NCBI GenBank assembly: GCA_022836915.1
Contig: CP094668.1
Span: 2,356,001 to 2,420,000, forward strand
Source of the DNA: Paenibacillus sp. OVF10
GTDB taxonomy: Bacteria > Bacillota > Bacilli > Paenibacillales > Paenibacillaceae
Direction: 5' to 3'
DNA length: 64,000 bases
The notes under the pieces are model-generated. The model worked only from the letters and a program-made list of their open reading frames with translations. It was not told the DNA's origin and ran no database searches. Below, one piece after another: positions 29,700 through 38,972 of the stretch; positions within the stretch are counted from its first letter, which is position 1; each line of letters begins with the position of its first letter. The position numbers and the translations under genes were made by a program.

Positions 29700-31419
29700 A
29701 TGCCGCTGCAAGAACAGACAAGTCTATGGAGTGATACAACGATCAAGATGCTTGACGGGTATAGCGGTACTTTGCAGACAGGCAGCGTTTTACACGAAAC
29801 GGATTTAACTTCAAATGTGCTGCTGTTGGCATATGGAGGAAGGGGAGCTTGCAATGGATGGCGAGGGTTGCCACATTGGAGCTTCTTTTGCCTGTCATGT
29901 GGTGAAGGGATCATCCTTTACGCTGACGGCCAGATCAGACGAACTTTATTATATCGTAATCATGTACGAGGCTTCTTCCATGGAAGGAGCCTCACATACC
30001 ATGCCCTCGTATCGCAAACATCCGCTGCAAAATTCGTTTATTCAGAACCCTGTGACTCAGGCAGAATGGATCCAGAATGCGGAAAAAATCGTTGCCAAAT
30101 GGCGTCGTGGCGAAGGACTGGAACGGTTTCATGCCCATGCGTTGCTCCAGGGGATGATCTATGAACTGATCATGGAGTATGAACGTGGTCAAGGCGGAGC
30201 AGAGTCCGACATGGTGGATGTAGTCGTGTCATATATATCATCGCATTATCGCCAGAATCTGGAGCTTAAGGAGCTGGCTGCCCTCGCTGGATGCAGCGTA
30301 AGGCAGTTACAGCGACGATTCAAACAAGAGAAGCAGCTTGGACCAATGGAGTACGTCATCCAGCTACGGATGGAAAATGCATCGCGGATGCTGCATCATA
30401 CAGATGCGTCCATTGGGGAAATTGCTGACAAAATGGGCTATCGTGACATGTATTATTTCAGTAGGGCATTTAAGAAATATTATGGCGTTCCTCCGCTGCG
30501 TTATCGGCTTGATGCAGCTAAGGAAACAGATGCAAATTATGCTCAATCCTTGCTGCGGAATCGCATGGCTTCTTCGTACGAGTCGGACCAAGGTCCAGTG
30601 ATATGCCATATGCGAGGTGAATATCCTGTCACTTGTTCTCCACATCGTATCGCCGTACTCGATGTGCAATATGCAGATCATTTGCTTGCGCTTGGATTAT
30701 CTCCAGCAGGAAGTGTGGGATTGGGAAGTGGAACGTTCCATTTTCCGCAATATATCAGGGCAGGACTTCAGGGTACCGAGATACTCGGAACGTATGAGTA
30801 CCCTGATCTGCTTGCGGTAGAACGACTGTCCCCGGATCTGATTATTTGCACCGAGGTACATGATCAGTACTATGAACGGTTAAGCCGGGTCGCTCCAGTT
30901 CTTATGTTTAAGCGTAATGAGAGCTGGCAGACCATTCTTAGCCTGTTCGGTGAATTAACTGGTAAGCGAGCAGAGGCAAAGCGAATACTTGCTGATTATC
31001 ACCGACGAACCACATTGCTTTCTGAAGAACTTGCTCCAGTACTGGCAGGTAAGAGTGTGGCACTGATTCGTCCACTGGATTCTCTGGTGCGCGTACATTC
31101 TGCTTCGCATCGTACAGGTGCTGTGCTGTACCGTGATCTGGGTTTGCCTGTCCCGTTATTTGTAGCAGATACCACCGACACGGCCTATCATATCTCCGTT
31201 GACAGACTACCGGCTGTGCAGGCGAGCCACTACTTTTTGCTTAGCAATGAGATCATGCAGGAGGGCATATCCGCGACCGAGCAACGTGTCTGGGGGATGC
31301 TCGATACGGATGAGAGACAGCAAATACACTCCGTAGATGCCGCGACATGGATCGGTTGTTATGGACCGACAGGCATTAATGGCATTGTGGATCAGATTGA
31401 ACAGGCGTTGTTGGCTTGA
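29700..31419 (+). CDS. AraC-type regulator fused to a FecB-like siderophore-binding domain (frameshifted)
   Basis: AGGAG precedes ATG 29700. An N-terminal cupin-like part (YSGTLQTGSVLHETDL) is interrupted at 29840-29845, where restoring one base gives YGGKGELAMDG. Then come AraC helix-turn-helices (LKELAALAGCSVRQLQRRF, SIGEIADKMGYRDMYYFSRA) and, from about residue 300, a solute-binding domain (RIAVLDVQYADHLLALGL, HRTGAVLYRDLGL). This is the layout of B. subtilis Btr, which senses its siderophore and activates uptake. It probably activates the two genes upstream. A remnant of a paralogue is at 22188. Confidence 0.88.
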
Positions 31420-31438
31420 GGGGGTTATGATTTTTTTG

Positions 31439-31468
31439 TTGTTTGTAAAGGTATACCTTTACAAACAA
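31439..31468. repeat. Perfect 30-base palindrome
   Basis: TTGTTTGTAAAGGTA is followed directly by its exact reverse complement, with no loop. It begins 20 bases after the regulator stop codon, preceded by T7 and followed by a purine-rich stretch, so it lacks the U tract of an ordinary terminator. Perfect symmetry suggests a dimeric protein site or a cruciform. Confidence 0.7.
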
Positions 31469-31621
31469 TAAAGAACGGGAAAAACTATCTTAGACTGATG
31501 ATGCCTCATTAATCTAGGCAGGCTACTATGGTGTCTCTGCAATTTCACAGACGGATCTTTAAAGCTTATGTAATTCGACCGTTACGATCCTGTTTCAACA
31601 GATTCCGCTGCCAGGAGAGGT

Positions 31622-32140
31622 CTACAAAAATAAGACCTCAACCTCAGCATCAGGAATAAATGATGTTTTATAAGCTACACGAATGTTCCAACTGCTATAA
31701 TAAGGGTTGGGTATTAGTTTTTCCTTTTTTTGATTGAGGCTACGAGATCCACTGGAAGAACGTGGAGGCCACCACTGACCACCCTGACCGCCGCCTTGGC
31801 CAGATTGAGGCCACCATTGACCACCCTGACCGCCGCCTTGACCAGATTGAGGCCACCATTGACCACCACCGTGACCACCACCATGACCACTAGAAGGCAT
31901 GCTTGGATAAGGTCCTTGAGCCTGACTAATTTGAGTAACATCAATAAAAGACTGTGTCCCATTAGGATATAGCACTAACATTGATTTATTGGTGTCATCT
32001 ACGCTTTTTACGAAAGCAACGATCTGTTGACCATTCACAGTAAATATTCCCCATAGATTAACAAAATTTTTAACTTCATTGGTGGTCGCAAAATGTGGTT
32101 GTAAATCACGCATCGAACGCCGTGGATAATGTTTAGACAA
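31622..32140 (-). CDS. Gly/Gln/Trp-rich tandem-repeat protein of unknown function
   Basis: The best start is TTG 32140, 7 bases after AAGGAGAG; an in-frame ATG at 32176 lacks a site. About 170 residues. The first 65 form a compact domain (VKNFVNLWGIFTVNGQQIVA, LVLYPNGTQSFIDVTQI). Residues 80-125 are repeats of QSGQGGGQGGQWWP, encoded by a 42-base tandem DNA repeat (about 31769-31860). A basic segment and VAYKTSFIPDAEVEVLFL close it. Composition suggests a spore-coat or surface adhesive role, but this is a guess; no family is recognised. Confidence 0.6.
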   Translation of the reverse strand: MSKHYPRRSMRDLQPHFATTNEVKNFVNLWGIFTVNGQQIVAFVKSVDDTNKSMLVLYPNGTQSFIDVTQISQAQGPYPSMPSSGHGGGHGGGQWWPQSGQGGGQGGQWWPQSGQGGGQGGQWWPPRSSSGSRSLNQKKEKLIPNPYYSSWNIRVAYKTSFIPDAEVEVLFL

Positions 32141-32364
32141 GTGAGATCTCTCCTTAATAATGAATATTTTTGACATTGTATGTGCATGTGTACTCTTTGG
32201 AATGGGCCATATTCCTTTAATAATTCAGAGTAAACAAGTCTGAATACTGAAAATCAGAAAGACGGATATCATTTTAAAGCGAGCGATTAAGATAACGGGA
32301 AACGACAGCTCAATAAAAAGCATCAACGTGATCCGATGCTGTTTTCAACTAGCGGAATGACAAT

Positions 32365-32398
32365 AGGATCATTGCAGAAATGCTGACGATCCTTTTTT
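32365..32398 (+). terminator. Rho-independent terminator
   Basis: AGGATC pairs with GATCCT around CATTGCAGAAATGCTGAC (itself partly paired), then T6. A second hairpin AGCATC/GATGCT lies at 32323-32344. Neither neighbouring gene is on the plus strand, so these may be leftovers or bidirectional. Confidence 0.5.
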
Positions 32399-32413
32399 GT
32401 ATATCTTTACGGA

Positions 32414-32446
32414 CAAAAAGAGAGCAGCCCCATGCCGCTCTCTTTT
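32414..32446. terminator. Bidirectional terminator
   Basis: AAAAGAGAGC (32416-32425) pairs with GCTCTCTTTT (32437-32446). The minus-strand transcript ends in U5 after the hairpin, correctly placed for the gene at 32468-32881. The 32141-32467 gap otherwise contains only these hairpins and the upstream region of the repeat-protein gene. Confidence 0.75.
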
Positions 32447-32467
32447 AAGATTTAATGAATAACTGCA

Positions 32468-32881
32468 TTAGCGTCCTTTCCAAGAAGTAGCATCATCTGT
32501 TTCAAAATATATAGATTCTGTTTCTACTGAACTTTGTCCAGCTCTAACCTCAAATATTTTACTAATGCCTTTAATCATTTCATACACCTGATCAATCCTT
32601 TTAAGATTAGACGACTCATCTACTTCTAGTTCCTTGGCTTTACGCCACAGAAACTGGTTGAATAGCATCAGATCCGCGTAGTGGCTCTCGATGCCTTGTT
32701 TATCCATTATAGCCCCATAAAATTCTATATCCCCACCATCCTTCCAATTCATAAATAATGTAAATTTTATGTCATTCATCGCTTCAATTGCTCTGATATA
32801 ATTTCTGCTAGAGCGAGCCTCCCAGTAAACAAGTAACAACTCAACCGGAACAAAATACTGAGGCAAAACTGATAAAGACAT
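32468..32881 (-). CDS. Small soluble protein of unknown function
   Basis: 137 residues (MNDIKFTLFMNWKDGGDIEF, HYADLMLFNQFLWRKAKEL). No ribosome binding site precedes ATG 32881 and a coding-like frame (LLYNKWGDTFSLFSDVF) continues upstream in another frame, so the true N-terminus may lie further out behind an indel. No family is recognised; size and neighbours are those of immunity-type genes. Confidence 0.45.
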   Translation of the reverse strand: MSLSVLPQYFVPVELLLVYWEARSSRNYIRAIEAMNDIKFTLFMNWKDGGDIEFYGAIMDKQGIESHYADLMLFNQFLWRKAKELEVDESSNLKRIDQVYEMIKGISKIFEVRAGQSSVETESIYFETDDATSWKGR

Positions 32882-33072
32882 CGGAAAATAAAGAAAAAGT
32901 ATCGCCCCATTTGTTATACAACAATGAAGGATTATTCACCCTGCATGGAAGTAGCTTTTAGGCACTGGTGAATAAAAACGAAGGAACAGGAGATTTTGAT
33001 CCATACGGGGATTAATTCAGTTAGCAAGCGAGTAAACATGCGAAAAATAACTTTATAGTAGGAGTGTGAGAT

Positions 33073-33670
33073 ATGAAAAAAACAATATTGGCTTGTATGA
33101 TGATCATGTTGATGTTAGCATCGGCTTGTGGAAATGTTGAAAAGACATCAAATCCAAATACTTCTAGTGAGCCTAAACCTGAAACTAAGGAGGCTATTAT
33201 TCAAAAAAACACATCCGATGATTGTAATGTAGACCGTATAAATTTGGATAGTGAAACTGAAAAAATTCTATGGAACTTGGAAAGTTGAGAAGCTTTTAGG
33301 ATTTGCAAATTCATATAATGATGCTTCTGAATATCCAACAGGGCAAAAATTTATTGGAGATGAACTTATCATCAAAAAAGACTTTTTTTCATCAAAAGGA
33401 CTTGAAAAGTATAAGAAATATCAATATGAACTAAAAAATCCATTATATGAGATCTCAGCGACATGCTATAACTCTGACTCTTTTTATAGATATTATAAAA
33501 TAGATATCCCAGACTTAAATATAAATGATGAAGTAACGGCAATAGATATAAGTGACCCTTCTACAAAAATGCCCATACCTGTAAGTTTAAGTTTTTTAGC
33601 TGTTAATAACGATAGGCTTATCTTGTTATCAGAGGCAACTATTTTTGAGCTTAAAAAAATTACTGATTAA
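33073..33670 (+). CDS. Lipoprotein of unknown function (frameshifted)
   Basis: The lipoprotein signal MKKTILACMMIMLMLASACG is followed by a Ser/Pro-rich spacer. The frame shifts at the A run 33261-33266: removing one A gives ETEKFYGTWKVEKLLGF, joining a domain of about 130 residues (TGQKFIGDELIIKKD, RYYKIDIPDLNINDEV). YGTWKVEKL resembles the first strand of lipocalin-like proteins, which would fit an extracellular ligand-binding barrel. This is one of the few breaks that looks like an inserted base. Confidence 0.65.
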
Positions 33671-33845
33671 ATGAATTAAGGTTAAGCATTATTGGAACGA
33701 TTTTAATAGTAGAATGAACTACATAACTCGTTTTCTACCTATGATACCTTATATAATTAGGTAATGATATGATACAGCCAATGCTGCTGATAATGGTTGA
33801 ATATTGTATTAAGAGGCAGTGTTGTACTGACTGCCTTTAGTAGAA

Positions 33846-34326
33846 TTAGTTAGCACCAAATAACTTGGATATTAGCAGCTGGTACAAAGGTTTGAATGTG
33901 AGTTTCTTACCATTGGCTGACTTGATGTATGTTGAGTGATCATAAATTACCTCCTCGATTTTGTGAACATTGATGTTATGGTTCAAATTGGGCGTTTTGC
34001 TGTTTGTGATTAGAAGCGAATAACATTAAAGGACGATCCTCATAATTCCAGGAACGCCCTCTAGCGTTATTCGTTGTTTTGTTGGCAACTACAATGTAAT
34101 AGTATTTCTTGAGGTCTGCCAGTATAGGATCAACACCAAATTTTTCAATATACATATTACGAAGCGTAGCTAATTGGGTAGATAATTCTAAACCAAACTT
34201 TTGAAAAGTTTCTTGCTCCTGCTGTTTAGTATCACTGCCCTCATCTTTAGAAATGCAATTGGAATACGTCATGACCGCTTTGTGTACAGCTTGGATGCTT
34301 TTTAACAAATATTCTTGACAAACCAA
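33846..34326 (-). pseudogene. Small protein of unknown function, frameshifted
   Basis: TTG 34326 follows AAAGGGAG at normal spacing. The first part (SIQAVHKAVMTYSNCISKDE, LATLRNMYIEKFGVDPILAD) runs to a TAA near 33976. In another frame the coding character continues as HKIEEVIYDHSTYIKSANGK and KLTFKPLYQLLISKLFGAN, ending at 33846. The combined protein would be about 160 residues. No family is recognised. Low GC content and decay match the surrounding accessory genes. Confidence 0.5.
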
Positions 34327-34473
34327 TGTAATCACTCCCTTTATGTTGGTAGTATGATTAATAAGTTACTAATTTTTAAGGAATAAATGACATGCTATCA
34401 ACTTTTATGGGTTATCTATCACGTATAATAATCTTTGTGAAATAGACCAATATTTAGAAGGGGAGCGGTTTTA

Positions 34474-35198
34474 ATTTTTAAGAAGTATTCAGTTGTCCTA
34501 AATTCCTTAGTTGCAGTAAGTATTTTATTATCTGGATGTGGTTCTGAAAGTTCAGAAAAGCCTATTGATAAAATAGGAAATACATCAACGGAGACGAATA
34601 AGAAAGAAGAAATTCAAAGTCAAATTCCAGATTCCCCTTATGCTAATGTAGTTAAGATTGAAACCAATCAAGAAAAACCGACCGTACGAGCCCGAATAGA
34701 TACAGATAATGGTGAGTTATATGTTGTTTCAGAAGGAAAAGAAGCGATTGGACATATCACTACACCAAGTGTTCTAGGAATAGAAGGTGACGTCTTTTAT
34801 CAAGGTAATTACTCCGTGATTTATAAACATAATAAGGATGAAAAAGAATTAAAGGAATTACAGGATATTGTTTTTATTCAACCGTCTGATCAACCTATTT
34901 CTTTCGAGAAAATCAGTTTTGAAGCAATGGACGTTTTCTTGCTCACTCCTGAATACACATCTTCAAGAGGTTATAATTCTTATGCCTTTGGTATTGATAA
35001 AAAAGTGGAGAAGCATTTGTAATCACTTTTAAAAATGCTGAAAAAGTTCAGGATACTATCAATTATGAAAAAGTTAGTACTCCCGCTAATAAAAATGAAA
35101 AGTTGGTCGTAACTACGAAAAATACAGAAGGACAGGGTGATACATTAACCACAGAATATACCTTTAATAAAGACAGTAAACAATTCGTTGCAGAATAG
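34474..35198 (+). CDS. Lipoprotein of unknown function (frameshifted, unusual start)
   Basis: The N-terminus is KKYSVVLNSLVAVSILLSGC with lipobox LLSGC. AGGGGAG (34459-34465) is 8 bases before ATT 34474, and no ATG, GTG or TTG is in frame, so ATT initiation or a lost base is implied. The frame breaks in an A run at 34999-35004; adding one A gives KKSGEAFVITFKNAEKV and continues to TAG 35198. Total about 240 residues. A strong terminator follows at once. The function is unknown. Confidence 0.6.
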
Positions 35199-35200
35199 TA

Positions 35201-35236
35201 AGATGCACTACCACCAGGGGTAGTGCATCTTTTTTC
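35201..35236 (+). terminator. Rho-independent terminator
   Basis: AGATGCACTAC pairs perfectly with GTAGTGCATCT around CACCAGGG, followed by T5. Confidence 0.93.
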
Positions 35237-35257
35237 AATTTTAAGGATTAATAGAGA

Positions 35258-35935
35258 TTAGGTAACCCGTATAACATTTGGATCAGTTTTTTGAATATAG
35301 ATAAGCGTATTAAGACAAGTATTTTCCGAACCTGTGATTGTACTTTCCATACCATTATAGGGGTCTTCCGCCCAAATACGTTTAGTAGCATTGCTTTTCA
35401 ATGCATATGATTGAGTTTAGTAGTAGGACGTAGGTGGCCCTGAATAGTCATTATAATAGCCAAGCTTCAAAGCCTGCACAGCTGCGTTTATGCCTTTAGT
35501 ATTTCCACCTTCATCAGAATATGCATATCGTACATGCATATACCCTTCAATCAGAAGTTTGGCATAGGCTGAGAACCCATCTTTAAGCAAATTGAAAACT
35601 AGATTTTGCCGGAAGGTCTGGTATTGTCATATGTCCCACTGTATTCACATGCACTGCGTTGAAAGGCATTTTTGACATAGAGTTCCTGTTTTAAAATCAT
35701 CTCGATGATCGGCGGGTACTTCTCGCAAGGAGGCTTTGATCTTTGGGGTGAAAGATTCTAGGATATGTATCTGAGCAGTTTAGTTAAAGCTTTTAAGTGT
35801 TGTTATGAGACATTTTGTTGGGATACCCCTACTTCCTTGTCATTTAGTGCTTGTACGTAAGCAAAAGATAAAATCTGTTTGTTGTTGTGCTGAGAGGGAT
35901 TCATAAGCTTGATAAAGTGAGTGATTCGTAATGTG
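35258..35935 (-). pseudogene. Heavily decayed gene of unknown function
   Basis: Read on the minus strand, coding-like pieces occur in order but in changing frames: YQAYESLSAQQQTDFI, ESFTPKIKASLREVPADHRD, ELYVKNAFQRSACEYSGTYD, DGFSAYAKLLIEGYMHVRYA, ALKLGYYNDYSGPPTSYY, an in-frame TAA, then AEDPYNGMESTITGSENTC and IYIQKTDPNVIRVT. At least two frameshifts and one stop separate them. Not all can be explained by homopolymers, so this looks like genuine decay of a protein of over 200 residues. The family is not recognised. Confidence 0.5.
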
Positions 35936-35999
35936 ATCTTCGGGTACGAGATGCCAAAGGAGAGCTAAATATTAATAAGAGAAAAGGAGGTCAGGGAAT

Positions 36000-36308
36000 G
36001 GAAGCAAAAATGCTGTTTGGTGTAGGTTTGGTCTTTGATACACCTGAATTTGGAACTATCGTTATGGGGCTAACGAGGAGTTGGATGAACTACTTCCTTC
36101 AATAATCAAAGAGATGATCGGTGACCAGATTATCATTAAAAAAACGGACGGGAAAGAGCAAGTATTTGGAGTTGTTTCTACTCAAATTAATCATTCTATA
36201 GCCGGTAAAAAGAATATCGGGATATGTTTGGGGAAAGAGATATCCCCTGACGAAATATCTGCTGGTTCAATCGTCTACTGTTATTCATCAGGACAAATTG
36301 ATCATTAG
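36000..36308 (+). CDS. Small protein, paralogue of the gene at 43931 (frameshifted)
   Basis: ATG 36000 follows AAAGGAGG. The first 23 codons match MEAKMLFGVGLVFDTPEFGT. At 36066-36069 this copy has GGGG where the paralogue has GGGGG, and the frame is lost; beyond it the two agree almost throughout (LPS.IKEMIGDQIIIKKTDG, NHSIAGKKNIGICLGK). About 103 residues in the intact copy, no signal peptide, no recognised family. Similarity extends about 75 bases upstream, so the two are copies of a larger module. Confidence 0.7.
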
Positions 36309-36445
36309 TGCAGGCTTGGGTAAAGATGGATCCCATAAAACCCAGCATATATTCAGCGTACTCCAAGCCCGTTGGACCGTATGGATACGGGTTTGAGAAA
36401 ACTAATAAATCTCCCTTATTCGCCAATTTACTTTCTAAATTGTAA

Positions 36446-36526
36446 CAATATGGGTTATCATATACGTAGTTCAGGCACTAGTAGATGGAATTTGTTGTAT
36501 GTGAAAAATAAAAAAATAGATGTTAT
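36446..36526 (+). other. Integron attI-like leader, copy 1
   Basis: The first 29 bases (36446-36474, from CAATATGGG to AGTTCAG) are identical to 45106-45134. After a variable part, ATAGATGTTAT (ending 36526) matches TTAGATGTTAT before the first cassette of the other array. Downstream of GTTAT the two loci differ completely. This is the pattern expected if G|TTAT is the insertion point of a recombination platform. No recombinase gene remains beside this copy. Confidence 0.6.
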
Positions 36527-36559
36527 ATGAATTCAATTATACGATTACGAGGTGATTCA

Positions 36560-37165
36560 ATGAGAAAAAATATTGCAATAATCATACTATTGGTTGGATT
36601 GATGATAAGTATGTACTTCAACTATCAATTCAAAGCGTACAAAGATAATCAAGAAGTTGATTACGCTGTTAAACTAAATCATGGAACTCAAATGGGTATA
36701 AAAGAATCCATCTACAATTTAGATAATGTGATAAAAAGCTTAGAGGACGGCTCTTCCAAGGAAACAGTCATACATGCATTAGGAAATGTGGCAGTATCTT
36801 TGAAAGTTGGTGAAGAATCATTCGTGTTCCTGAAATCCGACTTCAGGGAAGATCAATTATCATCAACTTATTTAATCTATAATGTGTTTAGAGATATGTA
36901 TACGCATATAAGAGTAGAAATCATAGGCGAAATTTTATCGAATAAGATATCGCTAGAAAAAGAATCGAGAAATCAACTGATTAGGGATATAGGAGTGCTT
37001 AAACAAGATTTGGAGTATATTGATAGTCAATTTAACGAGGATATTCTGAAAGAACAAAGTCCTAAGTGGATTGAGAACAAATGGAAAGAGTTAATTGTAG
37101 AGATTGTAAATCGAAATACGGATTATAAGTTATATGAAAGAATGAAAACGAAATACAATCTATAA
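36560..37165 (+). CDS. Membrane-anchored protein of unknown function, first cassette of the older array
   Basis: GAGGTGATTCA precedes ATG 36560. About 200 residues: one membrane helix (NIAIIILLVGLMISMYFNY) and a helical extracytoplasmic or cytoplasmic domain rich in Lys/Glu (ESIYNLDNVIKSLEDGSSKE, RDIGVLKQDLEYIDSQFNED). It is bracketed by an attI-like leader and an attC-like repeat, so it looks like a gene cassette. The function is unknown. Confidence 0.6.
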   Translation: MRKNIAIIILLVGLMISMYFNYQFKAYKDNQEVDYAVKLNHGTQMGIKESIYNLDNVIKSLEDGSSKETVIHALGNVAVSLKVGEESFVFLKSDFREDQLSSTYLIYNVFRDMYTHIRVEIIGEILSNKISLEKESRNQLIRDIGVLKQDLEYIDSQFNEDILKEQSPKWIENKWKELIVEIVNRNTDYKLYERMKTKYNL

Positions 37166-37191
37166 GTGTTTTGTGGAAGGTAATTGACATC

Positions 37192-37352
37192 TAAATAACA
37201 ACATATCTACGCTACGTTGCCTCCACTTCTTTGTCTGCCGAGGGTTTCGAAGAAGTGGAGGTAGCAGGTAACCCTGAACTACCTTATTGAATTGCGACAA
37301 GTCGCTGCACTCTTTAAGGTAGTGAGGGTTAGTAGATATAAGAACACTTTAT
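37192..37352 (+). repeat. attC-like site of the older array
   Basis: Begins AAATAACAACATATCTACGC and ends GTAGATATAAGAACACTTTATG. The ends pair (ATATCTAC/GTAGATAT), and an internal hairpin CCTCCACTTCTT/AAGAAGTGGAGG spans 37219-37263. The 3' box is degenerate (CTTTATG rather than GTTATG). It shares the leading GACATC and the CTTTAAGGTAGTGAGGG block with the sites at 45.8-50.1 kb. Confidence 0.65.
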
Positions 37353-37385
37353 GAAATTCTCGATAAAACTTTTTTGGGAGAACTG

Positions 37386-37802
37386 ATGAAACCATTACAA
37401 ATTATCAAAATGCCTCCATACTTTAAGATTCTAAATTGTAATATCACCGAGGTTCTAGATGGATTACTAATAGAAGATAATTCTATTTTATTTTTAGACA
37501 TTTACCATGAAGAAGATCTCGATACCTACTTATCTAAAAATAAAGTATTAAAGTTAGATAATGTGATACAAATAATCGATAACTCAAATAAGATGAGTTT
37601 TATACCATATATCAAATCCAAGAAAGATTTATTAGAGCAATATAGGTATCAAGACTGGGACTTTTCTTGTATTGTCTTTGATAAAAATTTAAAGTGTCTT
37701 TTCTACATAAGAGGGATAGAGGACGCAGGAGAGAATGGAATTAGAATAAAAGAAATGGAGCCAAATTTATATAATAAATATTTTTTTAATTATCAAGAAT
37801 AG
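37386..37802 (+). CDS. Small soluble protein of unknown function
   Basis: GGGAG lies 9 bases before ATG 37386, which starts 33 bases after the attC-like site, the close spacing expected in a cassette. 138 residues, acidic and AT-rich (MPPYFKILNCNITEVLDGLL, YRYQDWDFSCIVFDKNLKCL). No family is recognised. The small size and position among immunity-type genes suggest an accessory defence or immunity function, which is only a guess. Confidence 0.5.
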   Translation: MKPLQIIKMPPYFKILNCNITEVLDGLLIEDNSILFLDIYHEEDLDTYLSKNKVLKLDNVIQIIDNSNKMSFIPYIKSKKDLLEQYRYQDWDFSCIVFDKNLKCLFYIRGIEDAGENGIRIKEMEPNLYNKYFFNYQE

Positions 37803-37839
37803 AAAGTAACTCTTAAGTAGATGAGTAAGGAGGGACATT

Positions 37840-38525
37840 ATGAAGCTTTTTCGTGGAAAAGAAGCCTTAATTCAAGGTACTGATCATATAAAACCTTCAA
37901 TATATACGCCTCTAGGAACAATTGAACTTTCTCTTGCTGTCTCCAGCGAATGTTATCTTCCTACTCACTGTGCTCAGCTCAAACATGGCGGCGCACTATA
38001 CCAGTATTACTACGACTCGTTTGATTGCGAGTTATTGCTCTGTAATCTGAACCATAATCTTTCTTCACCTCAGGAAGTAGACGAATGCTGGGGGCCGTAT
38101 TTAGAATCAAACCCAATGCATATCATCAGATAAGCACGTGTAGCTTTTCTGCTTCGTGGAAAGAGGGATACAGCTGGGAAGATCACGGAGCTGACACGGG
38201 AGAAAATCTTGAAGCTGTAGAATATGAGAATGAACAATACCGTCTACACATAGGAACTCAAGAAAAACCACTGATAATGCGAAAAAGAAACCAAGGTGAT
38301 ATGATTCCTAAATTTCTTGCTTTAAACTCTGATTTTGAGAAGTATAGTTTTATCTTACATTCTGATCAAGGCGTTGAAGTACCTATGATACAGATGGATT
38401 CCCGCGAGATATGCCAAGTACATTTTTTGATAGCGTGGAAGAGAAAAATAGAAGGGGATATTTCTACTTGGTTAGCTGTAGACCAGCCCACCAAAGAAAT
38501 CTTAAAGGAAGAAGATATTTGGTAA
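37840..38525 (+). CDS. Soluble protein of unknown function (frameshifted)
   Basis: AAGGAGG precedes ATG 37840. The first frame reads MKLFRGKEALIQGTDHIKPS and continues to about 38085; the second frame then carries STCSFSASWKEGYSWEDHGA through PTKEILKEEDIW. Combined length about 228 residues. The break lies between 38085 and 38125 near GGGGGCC. No signal peptide; no family recognised. Confidence 0.5.
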
Positions 38526-38637
38526 ACGATAAACGAAAATAGTATATAAAGAACAAGAGACACATCCTTGATCAAGTAGTGGGAGAAGTATATATAGGAT
38601 ATTTTTGGTACGTCTAAGGTAGAAGGAGAGAATGGAT

Positions 38638-38946
38638 ATGAACAACATAAACTCTCATAATTGTAACCTAAATATAAGATATGACCTGCCTGTTGAGGTA
38701 TGGGATAAAGTTTCTAAAGTATATGAGAGTATGCCAGGGTGGATTGGTTATAAAAGTGGAATTCCATATTGGTTTGGAACTGAAGAGGATGATGTCTTCA
38801 TTGAAGCATCCGTTGAGCCTAGTGGATTATCATTTTATGCACAGATTAATAGCGATGTATGGATGTCTTGGATAGAAACATTTAAGTTGGAAGCGACAAA
38901 AGTGTTGGGTTTTGATGTTGATGAGCCTGAAGATGGGTATGTGTGA
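38638..38946 (+). CDS. Small soluble protein, immunity-like
   Basis: AAGGAG lies 9 bases before ATG 38638 (an ATG at 38632 is too close to it). 102 residues, acidic, Trp-rich (MPGWIGYKSGIPYWFGTEED, SDVWMSWIETFKLEAT). It resembles small immunity proteins of contact-dependent toxin systems in size and composition, but I cannot name a family. It precedes an Imm1-like gene by 27 bases in the same direction. Confidence 0.45.
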   Translation: MNNINSHNCNLNIRYDLPVEVWDKVSKVYESMPGWIGYKSGIPYWFGTEEDDVFIEASVEPSGLSFYAQINSDVWMSWIETFKLEATKVLGFDVDEPEDGYV

Positions 38947-38972
38947 TGAAAGAAGGAGGATAAAAAGAAAAA

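Noticed and set aside
31769..31860. 42-base repeats as a CRISPR or regulatory iteron
   Set aside because: They lie in frame inside a coding sequence and encode a 14-residue protein repeat.
36196..36426. Minus-strand frame with coding-like text (NKGDLLVFSNPYPYGP) beside the first leader
   Set aside because: The frame runs into the antisense of the small gene at 36000 and has no ribosome binding site; at best a fragment, with too little to annotate.
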